A stretch of DNA of 64,000 nucleotides from Micropterix aruncella (lineage: Eukaryota > Arthropoda > Insecta > Lepidoptera > Micropterigidae), in NCBI GenBank assembly GCA_944548615.1, contig OX155957.1:22093535-22157534 (forward strand), in the 5' to 3' direction. Both the position numbers and the translations under genes were made by a program. The notes under the pieces are model-generated. The model saw only the letters and a program-made list of their open reading frames with translations. It was not told where the DNA came from and made no database searches. Within the stretch, counting starts at the first letter, position 1; every line of letters starts with the position of its first letter. Positions 31,508-43,187 of this stretch are shown here, piece by piece.

Positions 31508-32839
31508 TTGATCTGTCCTAAACATAACATTGATAATTATCGCCCCATTTCCAAACTGGGTATAGTGTCAAAAGTCTTCGAAAAAATTATATATGATCAA
31601 GTATATTTTGCGCTCAAACAGTCGTTTAATACTACTCAACATGGCTTCCTGAAAGGTCGATCGACAGTTTCTAATCTTGTCCTTCTAAATACAGCTCTTA
31701 CAGATGCCATGAATAAAGGTCACCAAGTTGACGTGGTCTATACTGACTATAGCAAGGCCTTTGATCGGATTCAGCACAGCTTACTTTTAAGCAAATTGGA
31801 GAAGACTGGCATCTGTGGCAATCTTCTCAGATGGTTTGCGTCTTATATCCATAATCGCTCGCAGGCTGTAGTTATTAATAATTACACATCCAGTTGGGTC
31901 CCCATCCCAAGTGGTGTTCCTCAAGGATCTTTACTAGGTCCTTTGCTTTTTATCATTTTTATCAACGATATTGACAGGTGTTTCCGTTATTCTCACCTTC
32001 TTAGCTTCGCCGATGATATGAAGATTTTCAAGACGATTCTATCTCCTGCCGACACTCTACTACTTCAAGCCGACCTTGAACGCCTCGAACGCTATTGTAC
32101 CCGGAACCACTTAGATTTAAATCCATCCAAATGTAGTGTGGTCACTTTTACTCGAAAGCGAAATATTGTATTACACGACTATGTCCTAAAAGGTACCAAG
32201 TTACAAAGGGACTCTATCATTCGTGACCTCGGTGTGTACCACGACTCCAAGCTGCTCTTCGACACTCATGTAGACAAAATAGTTAAAAAGGCTTCCAGAG
32301 CTCTTGGATTCGTTATGCGCAGTACCAAAGATTTCAAATCCATTAAAACTCTTAAAATTCTTTACTGTACTCTGGTACGTAGCAACCTGGAATATGCATC
32401 TCAAATATGGAACCCTATGTACTTTAAATACTCCAATCGCATCGAGGGCATCCAAAGGAAGTTCATTAAATACTTATGTTTCCGTACCAAAGACAAATAC
32501 AGTTCAGACGACTATGTCAAATTATGTAAAAAACACCACCTGCTTCCACTAGCAAAACGGCGAGAAATCGGTGACCTCACTTTTTTGCAAAAAATTGCCC
32601 AAGGTTCTTTAGATTGTACCGAACTTTTATCATACCTATCTTTTAATGCCCCGGTAAAATCCATGAGACACACCATCCCAATTCGGCTACCTGTTGTTAC
32701 ATCTAATTACATGCAAAACACCTATATGTGGCGTGCGAGTAACAACCTCAATAAACTGATTTGCGGCGACGTTGATATCGATCTATTTAGCACTAGTGTT
32801 GTATCAGCGAGACGTATCCTCAGCAACAATTTCTTTTAG
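31508..32839 (+). pseudogene. Reverse transcriptase part of Jockey/CR1-like element
   Basis: This 443-codon frame encodes a non-LTR reverse transcriptase from PKHNIDNYRPIS onward, with TQHGFLKGRSTVSN, YTDYSKAFDRI, SGVPQGSLLGPLLF and the catalytic FADDMKIF. The thumb and C-terminal part follow (LGVYHDSKL, SQIWNP, EGIQRKF). It is in a different frame from the endonuclease, and the region that normally precedes NYRPIS (with the SGPDGI-type motif) is missing. An internal deletion with frameshift is the likely cause. At the joint, ATAACATTGAT occurs twice, 22 bp apart (31499 and 31521). Confidence 0.85.
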
Positions 32840-33117
32840 TACCTACTCTTCTGCTTTTCTTTATTGTTATTATTTTTTTGTATTCGATTTCTCGATATTG
32901 TTTTTTTGCCTTCTTGTCCCTTTTGTTTAATTTTTATTTTCGTTTTTTAAATTTATAGTACCGGACCCTGCCAAGCGTTTTTGCTGGCAATTCCATATTC
33001 TCTAAACTGTTTCTATATGTGAGAACCTGTTATTGGCTATCATTTATTATTTAAGTTGTTATTTAATATTTTATATGGCTGTTGGTTTTCCTTAAAAAAA
33101 AAAAATAAATAAATAAA

Positions 33118-34499
33118 TATTCCCGTCACCATTATAAATTATAACTAATAATCACTAACTAATGATCACAATAGGAAATAGAACACAAAAATAAATAATC
33201 GTGTTAATAAAATAAAAATAAAATAAAATGTCAAATGATATCAAACAATAGTCACCAAAATTTATGAATAAGTAATAGTAATAAATAAAAATAAAAAAAG
33301 TCAAAGAAAATAATAATAATAATAAGAAATGTCAGGGATAATTGTCTCGGTATATTAATTTGTGGATATTTTGCCGGGCGTCATATTTTAGCCAGGAATC
33401 AATTTTGGCTTTAAAAGAAGAAGAAGACTTCGGCACATACATTTTTAAATCTTCATCTAGCATATTAAAGATCCATATTAAGATTTGTTTTGTGGGTTGT
33501 AATCTCAAATGCTGGAGAAGAGGGGCGCCAATGTTAAGTTTTGGCCCCGGCTCGGAAAAACCGTAGATCTGGGGCTGGTTAGCAAATCCAAGCCGACGGA
33601 ATAATCTACTCGTACTTAAACACATGTCCGTTTTATGCCCCTAAGGGCCCATATGAGTTTTAATAAACTTGCACTTAGGATGATCCTTCGTTGCCACGAT
33701 ACTACACGCGGCGGCGCACGGCGCCGTGTCGTCGTTAGTAAAAGATAGTGTGCTCTCTGGTTAAAGATTTTATTACTACTGGTGAGCGAGCAAGCCGCTC
33801 ACACGTTCAATGTTTACGACGATGAAAATATATTATCTAACTCGGAATTTATACGCAGTGGCAACAATAGTGCGGCGGCAAGTTTGAATTGTTATCTGGC
33901 GGGGTAAACGAAATATTACAATAATGTGACGTAGTCTCTACACTACCAATAACCTGACGCCGCGAACACGACTTGGAATTCCCTGGCTGCGCGCTCTCCG
34001 GACCGGGAGCCACCGGTAATTTGAGTTGTTATCTCCGTGCGTGTTATTTTTGTTCTGTCGCAGCCTACAAACAACGCACAAACATGGCGTCACGCCGCAC
34101 AATACACGCCTGCGTTTAAAAAACAATTTCCTAAACGCCCAGATAGAAAAAAGAGGTGAGGCTTCGGCCGCGACTGCCGATTGGCGGCGGAGTGTAGGAG
34201 TTGAGAGGTGACATCTCTCAAGGGCCGTGTAATTCGTGGGATGGATGACTGTTATTCGTTACGAGCGCCACAATGGCGATAAACGTCGACCGAAAACAGT
34301 AATTTGTTATGCTGGGTGCTTGAGATTTGTGTCTCTAATAGGCGCCAGTGACCGTGGGCGCTTCTAACAAGTTAGGACTTCGTTGTATCGCTATGTTAAG
34401 AAAGCTGCCAGAGGACCATTAGGTTTCATTTCTTTTTATTTTATGTACACCTTTAGATAAACATTCGACATATTAGGTAATTTACAATTGTAAAGCCTA
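33118..34499. other. No firm gene; possible old non-LTR 3' remnant
   Basis: 33118-33330 is AT-rich with AATAATAAT and AAATAAA tracts. A 97-codon minus-strand frame (33332-33625) contains LKMYVPKSSSSFKAKIDSWL but I do not recognise it. 33528-33580 repeats the GGCTCGGAAAAAnCGTAGAT block of 6437-6487. 33660-34420 holds a mixed, locally GC-rich stretch without a credible gene. Confidence 0.35.
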
Positions 34500-35487
34500 C
34501 ATGTACGCAGGCCCGGGGCTATGTTTTTAGCATCCTGGGCTATACTCAGCTCGGCGCCCCCTCCTCTATACATAATATTAGATTAAGCAAGTTAGCAAGT
34601 TACATTGTCGGTTGTCACCAACTTCTGCTATTTTTAGCATTATTTTAGTATTTAACAGTATTGAATTTGAAAAAATGCACAACTATGAGAATATAATAAT
34701 ATGGACAGTAAAACAGCGTTTAGTTTAGCTACAGGTTTAATAACGTTAAATATACAAGCAGAAATATACAACACAAAATGTTTTTAACTCAGATGACGAT
34801 TGTAACATATCATTTTTTTATTATTAAAATGTAATGTATAACCTAATAAAGTTTATTTATTTATTTATTATTTATTTACATAATGTTAATGAAGCAAGGT
34901 CATTTAAAATTCAATGTAAGTAACAACAAGAAACTCACTCTACGGCAATGGTTTTTTTCTAGCCTTCATTTTTGCAAAATTACTTATAACATCGGAAAAG
35001 TATGTGTTCATTGTAATGTCCCGTTCACAGCACAGTAACATCAACGCATTCAATTTACTCTCAAGAAGAGTTGACCTTTTAGCATTTTTAACTCTTGATA
35101 AGACAGAAAATCCCCTTTCTGCTGTACAGTTTGTGACAGGTAGTGTCAGGAAGATTCTTAGTGCTACTTAGTGGCTAGTGCGCTGCTATCCCGCCCGAGC
35201 CCAAGGTTACTGGCCCCAGGCTTGCATACCTGGGGGTAGGGGGCGGCGCCGCGGCGGGCCGGCGCCCGGCGGGGCAGTGCAGTCACACGCAAAAATAAAA
35301 AAAAGGAATCTTCTGCTTCATTCGCCTACAAATAAATTGATTTATGACCAAGAAGGAAATATACAGTTTTTTGGATAAAAATGCCCACCTTTAAATAAAA
35401 AAAAAACATATTTTGCCGCCTTCTAGAGAATGCCGCCCTGGCCTATAGCCCAGTCACCCCATTTACAACCCTGGGCCTGCATGTACG
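34500..35487. mobile_element. Small hAT element with 8-bp target-site duplication
   Basis: The element itself is 34508-35479 (972 bp). Its ends are CAGGCCCGGGGC and GCCCTGGGCCTG, an imperfect 12-bp inverted repeat that fits hAT ends. CATGTACG flanks it on both sides (34500-34507 and 35480-35487), the 8-bp duplication expected of hAT. It keeps only the tail of a transposase gene, so it is a deletion derivative. A GC-rich insert at about 35165-35285 with a GGCGCCGCGGCGGG run interrupts the AT-rich body. Confidence 0.88.
34940..35158 (-). pseudogene. hAT transposase C-terminal dimerisation fragment
   Basis: The minus strand from 35158 encodes about 72 residues to a TAG at 34940: LTLPVTNCTAERGFSVLSR, then LNALMLLCCERD. 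This is the hATC dimerisation domain, found at the end of hAT transposases and their host-domesticated relatives. The upstream catalytic part is absent. No start codon is available, so it is a remnant. Confidence 0.8.
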
Positions 35488-35557
35488 CTGGCGATACAAA
35501 TTGGTATATATTTATCAAACCCGATGATGTGATAGAAGCACAAACAAAACATAATTT

Positions 35558-36082
35558 AAGGTGACATGGTAAATGGGAATGACCATATCTGAGGAACTTT
35601 AGTTTTATGATTTTTTTTGGAAAATATAAGCATTAATTTAAAAAAAATCCTAAGCGAATCCCTCGATAAACCAATTTACAAATTAGACTGAAGAAAGTTG
35701 CTCATTGCCTTGGACATTAAGGCCTTATTAAACTGATTTCCAAATAATTCAGGCGCGATTACTCCTACAATGTAAGCGGTGAGTGAGTTTTATTTTAATT
35801 TCATTATATTGACTGGATATTCTCTAGCGTCGCGCTTAGCCACATATTTATTTACGCCCTAAATTAATTAACAATTAATTAAATGAGAGCGCTCTGGGAG
35901 TTACGCTAAATATGCTTTACCATTAACATCCTCATACCACCACTGATCAAAGACAGTTATTCTGTGGCAGCGCTGCGATTGAACGTTTAGTATGCGTTCG
36001 GTCGCTGGCGCTAGCGAACGTAGAATTCGTACCTGACGTTTCGTCAACGCCGGATTTTTATTGGTCAAACCCTACAAAATTG
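35558..36082. mobile_element. MITE-like repeat G, copy 1
   Basis: It aligns with 62035-62580 over its length, for example CATTGCCTTGGACATTA, CTACAATGTAAGCGGTGAGT, GAGTTACGCTAAATATGCTT and TCAACGCnGGATTTTTATTG. The start AAGGTGACATG is the inverse of the end seen in copy 2 (CATGTCGCCTT), so the family seems to have short terminal inverted repeats. The right end is lost here. Confidence 0.65.
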
Positions 36083-36116
36083 GCCCCGGCCATATGAAAA
36101 TGCTCTGTACCGAGCC

Positions 36117-36350
36117 AACCCTGGGTGCGTCAGACATGTCATAGTGGAACTTAGAACGGGCTATCATAATTGAATGCTATACAGAATTTAGTGTTTGTGC
36201 TGTTGACCGTTGAGGAGTCCCCTCGTTGGAAGACGACCCTGGGTGCAGCAGCCCTGTCGCGGTGAATCTTAGAAAGGGCTATCATATTTGAAAGCGTATA
36301 CGAAATTTCGTGACTGTGCTCTTGACCGTTGAGGAGTCCCTCGTCGGGAG
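36117..36350. repeat. Two tandem copies of a roughly 118-bp unit
   Basis: CCCTGGGTGC begins each copy and GACCGTTGAGGAGTCCC ends each one. Both share GGGCTATCAT and GTGCTnTTGACCG. The copies differ by many substitutions, so the duplication is not recent. Confidence 0.75.
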
Positions 36351-37036
36351 CATAGGATAAGAGGGTGGTTCTTATTTAGCTTGCAAGATTTGACTTAAAC
36401 AAACTACTAAAACTAAACAAACAAATATTGCAAGGTAAATAAAAGCTTGTAATAAATTCGATCTCTACAGAATTAGATTCTGGTTTGTGTCGGATGACCA
36501 AAAGTTAAACTCTACAAAATGTGGGGTTATTCTAGCATGTATGTAGGTACTAAGGCTTACCTTGTATGCCTTAGTACCGACTACGGCATAACTGATATTG
36601 CTGGCAATAGTCAAAATCTCAGAACTTGGGTTCATATATTTATTTTCTATAACAAAAATATATAACTTAACAGTAAACGTGAAACCAAAAAGGAAGTTCT
36701 AAAATAAACATAATAAATTTGCTAAATTAGATACGTAGACATGAAACTGAAAAAAATATTTATTATCAAAAATTAAAATAATAACTATGGAATGTGAAAC
36801 TAATTAACATGAAGCATGGAACATGTGGAGCTAGCTAATAGAAACAAAAGCATAACTATACTGAAGACACGAGAAATTAAAGAAATCTGCATATTGAATA
36901 ATTTGGAAGAGATATCACTCTTATGTAACTAGTATATTTAAGAAATAAGGAAAGTAAAAAAGCTTATTATGCCGATTACGGCTATAAATAAACATAAACA
37001 TTTAATAAAAATATCCCATATTGAAGATATACATAA
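36351..37036. other. No gene seen; AT-rich
   Basis: AT-rich sequence without a credible frame. A short palindrome TAGTACCTAAGGCTTACC-type hairpin lies near 36545-36580. Confidence 0.4.
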
Positions 37037-37790
37037 CTAGCTGTTGCCCGCAGCTTCGCTAATCGTAAAGTTTCGAATCGATTTGTTAATTTAAGTAGGG
37101 TGGCGTTTTTTGCCTGTTTAGAAGCTACCTCTAGATATATAGTGTAAGACCCCCCCCTCAGATGCACGCTACCTATTTCGTAGATACGTGTAATGCTCCT
37201 CACCTTCCGCTGAACGCTGACCTTGCTCAGCCGCCGCCATCGGCTAGATATTTCGAGGTGCTTGCACGCGTTACTAATTTCATGATATCTCTTTAGCTAT
37301 GCCTACCACCTAAAAATGTACAGTAAATGGCAAATTTTGTCTTTGTTTATCACCCGTGATAATGGATTAATTTATTTTCGTTAGGATTCTTATGTTATTG
37401 CTAATGTCTAAAAAACACTTCCTACTTATTTTTCTTATTTTTTTGAGATATAAAAGCAGTCGGTATAGCTTAAATATAAAAGTTGGATATATGCTGTCGC
37501 AACTTTTATATACATTTTAAGGCTGTTTTCACATATATCAATCCGTTTCGTTAGCAGACGCCGATAAAGTGACTCACCAGCTCATTTTTCTCCGACTTGA
37601 TTTACAAATATCGTGATTTCGTATTGACAACTAATATTTATCGCAATAAAATAGTCTATAACACTCGTCGATAATGGAGTTTTATATTAGTGAAAGAATT
37701 TTTCAAATCGGATAAATAGTTTCGGAGATTACCCCCTACATACAAACTTACAAACTTACAAACATTACTTCTTTATAATATTTGTATAGA
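37037..37790 (-). mobile_element. Non-autonomous Helitron (754 bp)
   Basis: On the minus strand it begins TCTATACAAATATTATAAAG after an A and ends CGGGCAACAGCTAG before a T. These are the TC start, CTAG end and A/T target expected of Helitrons. A relative in the opposite orientation is at 60326-61087. It carries no Rep or helicase sequence, so it depends on an autonomous partner. Confidence 0.8.
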
Positions 37791-38487
37791 TTTACCCCAA
37801 AGCTTCCTGCCAAGTGGTGGTTTGGATATACTTTGAATAGTGTGAAATAGTTATACCGATAAAATGTCTTTAGTTTTTTTTTGTAATAATTGAAGCGCTA
37901 TGTAAAATATTATTTTTTTGAAAAAGGAGCTAAGTGAAGGTCGATACGAATTTAGTCTAAATCGCCATATAATATAATTGTGAATCGCTTACCGGGCATG
38001 AAGTCTTGTATCAGAATAGATGGCTATTCATTTGAGTCGCCTCGACACTCAAACCAAACATATCGCTCTATCATGTCGATACTCGGAACCGTCTTTATCT
38101 AAATAAAAAAAATGGAGGCTGGTTAAATTATCAATAAATCGATCGTCGAGATAGATATACGGGTTTATTAGAGCAAACATTTTATTGAGGCGATAGGATC
38201 GCGATGCGATGAATCGAGCGAGATCATGTCTCAATCGAGCGGACGCCATGCGCCTTAAAACAAACTCGAAAACAAGACAACTCTATGAATTTCATTTCGA
38301 TTGTGTCGTGTCATAACATTCGCCGATAGATGGCGCCGATAACGTCACTCGCAGCGATTGAAAACATTTTATGACAATGTAAAAAGGAATCGTCCGCTAT
38401 GACGGCTTAATCATGCAACGTGAACGATTCCAGAGATCCAACAGTGTGGATCCAGTCCCGCAGTCGCTTTGTCGATGACTGAAGCGT
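37791..38487. other. No gene seen
   Basis: AT-rich sequence with a few CpG-bearing words at 38200-38390. No credible frame is seen. Confidence 0.4.
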
Positions 38488-38712
38488 AAGGGGTAATGCT
38501 CTAACGCCAGACGGCACCTAGCGCCGGACACTAATAGTATATCGACAAGTCGCGGCGCGATCGATACACAGAAGTAGAAAAAGGAAAAGCGTACGCTTCC
38601 CCGCAACCTTTTTCACCCCTCTTTGTATCGATCGCGCCGCGGTTTGTCGAGATACTATTAGTTTCCGACGATAGGTGCCGTCCGGCGGTAAGAGACTTCC
38701 CCCTATGTGTCT
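38488..38712. repeat. Long hairpin with arms of about 85 bp, MITE-like
   Basis: The left arm (about 38488-38571) includes GACGGCACCTAGCG, ACTAATAGTATATCGACAAG and GCGGCGCGATCGATACA. The right arm (about 38623-38712) is its near-perfect inverse, around a loop of about 50 bp with an AAAAAGGAAAAGCGTACG core. It could be a MITE with very long terminal repeats. Just to the right, ATGTGTCTCCGTAGAATAGC recurs at 39250. Confidence 0.75.
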
Positions 38713-38904
38713 CCGTAGAATAGCAATACAGTACCGTCAGCGTGGGACACTTGAAAGTTGTCAACTACATAAATAAAAATATTGGATTGCTACGGTTTTG
38801 TACTGAATAGCGATGTTCCAAACGTAATTTTGTTGAATTATAAGAAATGTTGTTAAAACTCCAATACTCATGCGTATCAATATTTTCCTTATGGTTAATG
38901 CGGA

Positions 38905-39180
38905 AATAACAGTATACTGTAGTTTCAACATGATTTATGTGTCCGACTATAACCGTACGTATACTACTACATGCTAACACGTTAAAAGCGAGATCTCAAG
39001 GTCGCGACTTAATGAAATAAGATCATGTTTTAACATTACGACACGGTAACTAACGTCACGAAAACACCGTTACGCGTCATGTTAATTCATGCGTATGGAC
39101 CACAGTCCGCATTATATGCGAAATCCTTGTTGAAACATGCGTATTTCCGCGTATTGCATTGTTATATTTTTGTCAGTGTA
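38905..39180. repeat. Dispersed repeat F, copy 2
   Basis: It is a diverged direct copy of 8090-8350 (see there for the shared words). No coding potential is seen. Confidence 0.65.
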
Positions 39181-39184
39181 CAAA

Positions 39185-39960
39185 CGGCGAATCCGCCACC
39201 CCAAGATGCTATAACGATATTAGATCATTTTATCCTGATCCCGCAGTCTCATGTGTCTCCGTAGAATAGCAATACAGTATCGACAGGGTAGGATATCTGG
39301 GGGTGTCATCCCAAAGGACGAATAGGTCACCCCAGGGAGTTTTAACGTTATGAGGTCGATCTATAGCCCATGGAAAGAACGTAAAAACAGCAGACAATTA
39401 TATTCCATGGTCTAGCTCCAGCGACAAACCCGAAAGAGTCTAAAGCCTTACAGCGAAGGACTGGGGAGTGAAATCAGCGGGCCGACCTCACGCCCTCACT
39501 ACCAGATTTGGCCGGATTTATCCGTCCTGCGGTCTGTTCACTGATTCGAATTCGCTTGCGTGGCCTCGACCAGGGGTAAGCGGTAATTCAGTTCCAATTT
39601 ATCGCGCACCGTGGCGTCTTTGCCCGTTTGTTCACGCGGGATCGTGTCGCCAACGGGTCGTTTTAATGGTAGCTGGCATCAGGTCAACAACCATCCCGCT
39701 GTTTGGGAAACGTACCTTTCTAGAACCCTCAGGTTATTAGCTGGAGTGCACAGTGGATTGGCTAACGCAGCACGATGGGCAAGCAGCCCAGCAACCGTGC
39801 CCAAGGTCACCCAGATTAGATCCGAGCCCACTTGTACACGACACAGCGGTGACAGGAATTACAGAGTCCTTTCAGGCTCGCCCCTCTTCGATGAGGCTAC
39901 CGGATGGGAATTGAATCGTAACGAGCCGACCCATGAAAACAAACAGGGTAAGTGGCACAA
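39185..39960 (+). repeat. GC-rich repeat family A, copy 1
   Basis: Copies lie at 40190-40810, 59700-60305 (inverted) and 63275-63860. Shared landmarks in order are CGGCGAATCCG with CACCCCA, CTAACTACCAG-type and TTTGGCnGGAT blocks, a CGTTTCAAGAG-type block and GTGCACAGTGGATTGGCTAA-type sequence. An open frame at 39611-39964 has RLLAGVHSGLANAARW, which resembles products of the same frame in the other copies. I do not recognise the family. Confidence 0.6.
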
Positions 39961-40189
39961 GTGAGCACAGAACCGTTAGCAGCCGTCAGTGTAGGACAGA
40001 ATGGAGCCCTGAACTTAAAACTGGCATAGACTACTGATGTACACTAAGAAGTGTATAGGGCCCAGTGTGCTACCCTGCGTAGCCGAGGGAACACTTGCCA
40101 GCTATCAATTTTAATTATATACGTACGTCCTGTTATACGTACAGCTACAATACCAGTCATTTGAATGACAGGATGGCGGTGCTGACTAC

Positions 40190-40810
40190 AACGGGCGAAC
40201 CCGTCACCCCAGGCTGGCATAACGATATAGATCATTCTTTCAACCGTGGGATGAGCGTAGAAGACTTGGGGACAAGACAATCTACTGTCTAGTTCACCAG
40301 AAACCAGTTAAAGTCCAACGCCTTACGGCGAGGCACCGGGAAGGGTACAAAGCAGGCAGCGTCACCCCCTAACTACCAGTTTTGGCAGGATATCTCCGTC
40401 TAGAATTAACCTTCAGGATACCTCCGTCCTCTCCCGACTGGTTACAAGTCTGAAGTCACTTACGCAACCTTGTTGTATTACAGCGGTAATTCAGTTTGAA
40501 TTTATCGCGAACCTGGGCGTTCTTTGCCCGTAATGCCACACAGGATCGAGTGACCCAAGGTCATTTCAAGAGTGGCATGACATCAGGTGAAACACCCACC
40601 CCCGCTGCTTAGAAAACAGTGTATATCCATAGTTTCCCGACCCCTTCAGCAATTAGTCAGAATGCACAACCGATTGGCGTCGCCGACCGGTGCGCAATTC
40701 GTCCAGTGGCGCCGGGATGCAATCCCGCCGGGAGAAACCGGTCCACCAGCTCTGAGGCCTGAGACACGGAAGTCTTGCCCGGGGTAGCCTTCCACTCGAG
40801 GAGTCTTCTG
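40190..40810 (+). repeat. GC-rich repeat family A, copy 2
   Basis: It begins AACGGGCGAACCCGTCACCC and includes GCTGGCATAACGATATAGAT, close to copy 1. The frame at 40587-40787 carries QLVRMHNRLASP, matching the VHSRLA- and MHNRLA-type words of the other copies. Confidence 0.6.
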
Positions 40811-40860
40811 AATCGTGAGTTGAGCCGATCCGAGAATGGTCATGATCAGAATAGTCATGT

Positions 40861-41485
40861 GAGGCGAAGATGTGTAGATTCAAAGGTTTCTTAAGGTCCG
40901 TTACAGTCATTTAAATGACAGCCAAAATTTATCACTTTTTAAAAAAATATATATTTAAGGATTAATTACTATAACACATTGATTTTGATTACAAAAATAA
41001 CAGGAACCGAATGGCAAAACCTTCACCTTTTGCTTATTTGATTCTGTCACCCAACTGGGACTAGCCCGTTCTAGGGTGGACAGGACTCTAATATTACAAT
41101 AAATTATGTAAAAGTTTTAGTAACATGCTAATAAAACTAAATTGCCCTAAAACGTGGTCCACAAAAAAAAAAACGTGATTCCATTATATAATCACCATTC
41201 AATGGAACATAACATTTGAGAATGACAAAACAGAATAGTCTTAAAACTAAAATAAAGAGAAAAATTACTTTATAAGTAAGAAAAAGTCATTAATATTTAA
41301 TGTATGTTACGTAATATAAAATTAAATATAATATTACCTAGTCAAAAAAAAAGTACAATTCATTGTCAAAACAATATATAACAACAAAGTTAAATATTTT
41401 TTGGTAGTTAGATCAATGTTAAAATGTAATCGATATGCATAATAAAATTGTATTATTCATTTGTGCAGTTAATTTTATTAAAAAA
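40861..41485. other. No gene seen; AT-rich
   Basis: Very AT-rich sequence with poly-A runs and no frame of note. Confidence 0.45.
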
Positions 41486-42620
41486 CTAGATGACCCGGTG
41501 AACTTCGTACCACCTAAAGTTTATTTGGTTGTAACTCTTCATAAGCGTTTATTAATCCTAATGAACCTTCCAAATCTAATTTATTGAAATCTATAATATG
41601 GGCGAATCATGTACGGTTTGAGTTTCGTTTGTTGATTAATTGAAAGTCGTTTGTGATTGAAATAAATTTAATGTTACCTATATACATGATAATATATAGG
41701 TAAATTCATCGAAATCTATAATATCGCCGAATCATGTACGGTTTGAGTTTCGTTTGGTGATTAAATGAAAGTCTTGTGTGATTGAAATAAATTCAATGTA
41801 TTTAATTTACATGATAATATATAAATGCAGTTCACATTCAACACAAACCATTCTGGTAAAATATGTTTTTCGTTTTGTTTTCCGGCGCGAAAATAAAAAA
41901 AAAATGATGGCTTTCCGACGGATGGTTTGGCGAACACGGGACATAGAGTTGTCCATTCGCGAAATACGGAAATTCCAAGTTAATTCCGCAAACTTCCGAC
42001 ACGCGTGATTTGTCATCGTGAAGGCGAGACGCACGGGGAATATAAATTCCGCTTTCCAGAATTACCAAGTGTACAACTTGTAGATTTTCTTTCGTATGCA
42101 GCAAAAGAAAAGATGCGCCAAATTGCCTCGTTGCTGCTGACATAGCGACACGTCCGATACTGAGATACACCTCGTTTGAATTCCTCACAGCGAAAACAGC
42201 CATATCGCTTTATTTTACGTATTTGCATATGTAATTTATCGAGTTGATGAAGTTGCAGTATTCCACATTGATTTGCGCTTTAAAAGCCTTGGACAATAAG
42301 GCACAATCTAACGATTGACCACATTTACATCTTGCCCTTTGACCTTCACAACTGCAGATGACAACTGATCGGCGACGATACAATGGGTATCCGTCATTGC
42401 CTGTGATGGTGTTAGCAATCAGGTCTCTCAGGTAACGCCTGGAATAGTTACTATCGAGCATACAAGGCGAGATGTTATTATAAACTTCGCGAAGTCCATA
42501 GATCATATTCTTAGGCATCACTGCAATCAATTTCGTATTAACAGCTTCATCTTGTATTTTGGCCGAGATGGTGGAATCATCTCACATCAGTGCGGTTTGC
42601 ACTTGAAGTAGCTCGCACAT
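41486..42620 (-). mobile_element. Decayed Helitron with Rep and helicase remnants
   Basis: On the minus strand the 3' end reads TTCACCGGGTCATCTAG before a T run, the Helitron 3' form. Internal 41586-41824 holds two tandem copies of a roughly 120-bp unit (GAATCATGTACGGTTTGAGT in each). To the right, 41838-42600 has Rep and Pif1-helicase coding remnants. The 5' end was not found; similarity fades near 42620. Confidence 0.7.
41838..42600 (-). pseudogene. Helitron Rep/helicase, internally deleted
   Basis: The minus-strand frame 42530-42210 reads SPCMLDSNYSRRYLRDLI, TGNDGYPLYRRRS and INVEYCNFINSINYICKYVK, which is the Rep-type helicase-like region of Helitron proteins. Overlapping frames at 42228-42013 and 42203-41838 give RYVSSNEAIWRIFSF, a block after Rep, then directly FANGQLYVPCS and FAPENKTKNIF, which resemble the final Pif1 helicase motif. 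The Walker motifs and most of the helicase are missing. Frameshifts separate the pieces. It was once a rolling-circle transposase; it is not functional. Confidence 0.75.
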
Positions 42621-42779
42621 TTGACTGACTTCGTCGACCTATTTTATCTCTTTTTCTCGACATTGTAATGGACACTGTAAAACGACACGAAATTGTTTTC
42701 ACACTCACTCAAATCGATCGAAATTTCCATGAGGTCTTTACAGTATTGAAATCCCCAAACTAAGTCCAAATACGTGGTC

Positions 42780-43187
42780 ATGTCATTTAAAAAACGACTT
42801 TTCCGACATTTTCGACTATTTTTACTTTTTCTACTTTTCTTTTGGACTTTTTTGACTTTTTTAGTTTTCCGACTTTTTGACTTTCTACTTTTTAGACTTT
42901 TTCGACATTTTTGACTTCTGCGACTATTTCTACTTTTTCGACTTTATCGACTTTTTAGACTTTTTTTAACTTTTTTGACTTTTCCGACTTTTTGACCTTT
43001 TTGACTTTTTCGACTTTATCGACTTTTTCTACTTTTTTCTTTCGACTTTTTGACTTTTGACTTTTTTTACTTTTTTGACACTCGCCTTGTTTGACTTTTT
43101 TTGACTTTTTCGGCTTTTTCAACTTTTTCGACTTTTTCGACCTTTGTGACTTTTTCGACTTTTCCGACTTTTCCTAATTTACGACTT
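42780..43187. repeat. CGACTTTTT satellite, left block
   Basis: Runs of 9-10-bp units such as TTTTTCGAC, TTTTTGAC and TTTTCTACT fill the stretch. The matching block continues at 44207-44690. Open frames here and there are by-products of the repeat. Confidence 0.85.

Larger units (their letters stand above)
29796..33117 (+). mobile_element. Jockey/CR1-like non-LTR retrotransposon, damaged
   Basis: It has a 5' leader of roughly 320 bp, an endonuclease-reverse transcriptase gene (30117-32842) and a 3' region ending in an AAATA-type tail at 33089-33117. No ORF1 is seen. The left limit is set only by the end of the previous element and is approximate. A flanking duplication is not evident. Confidence 0.8.
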
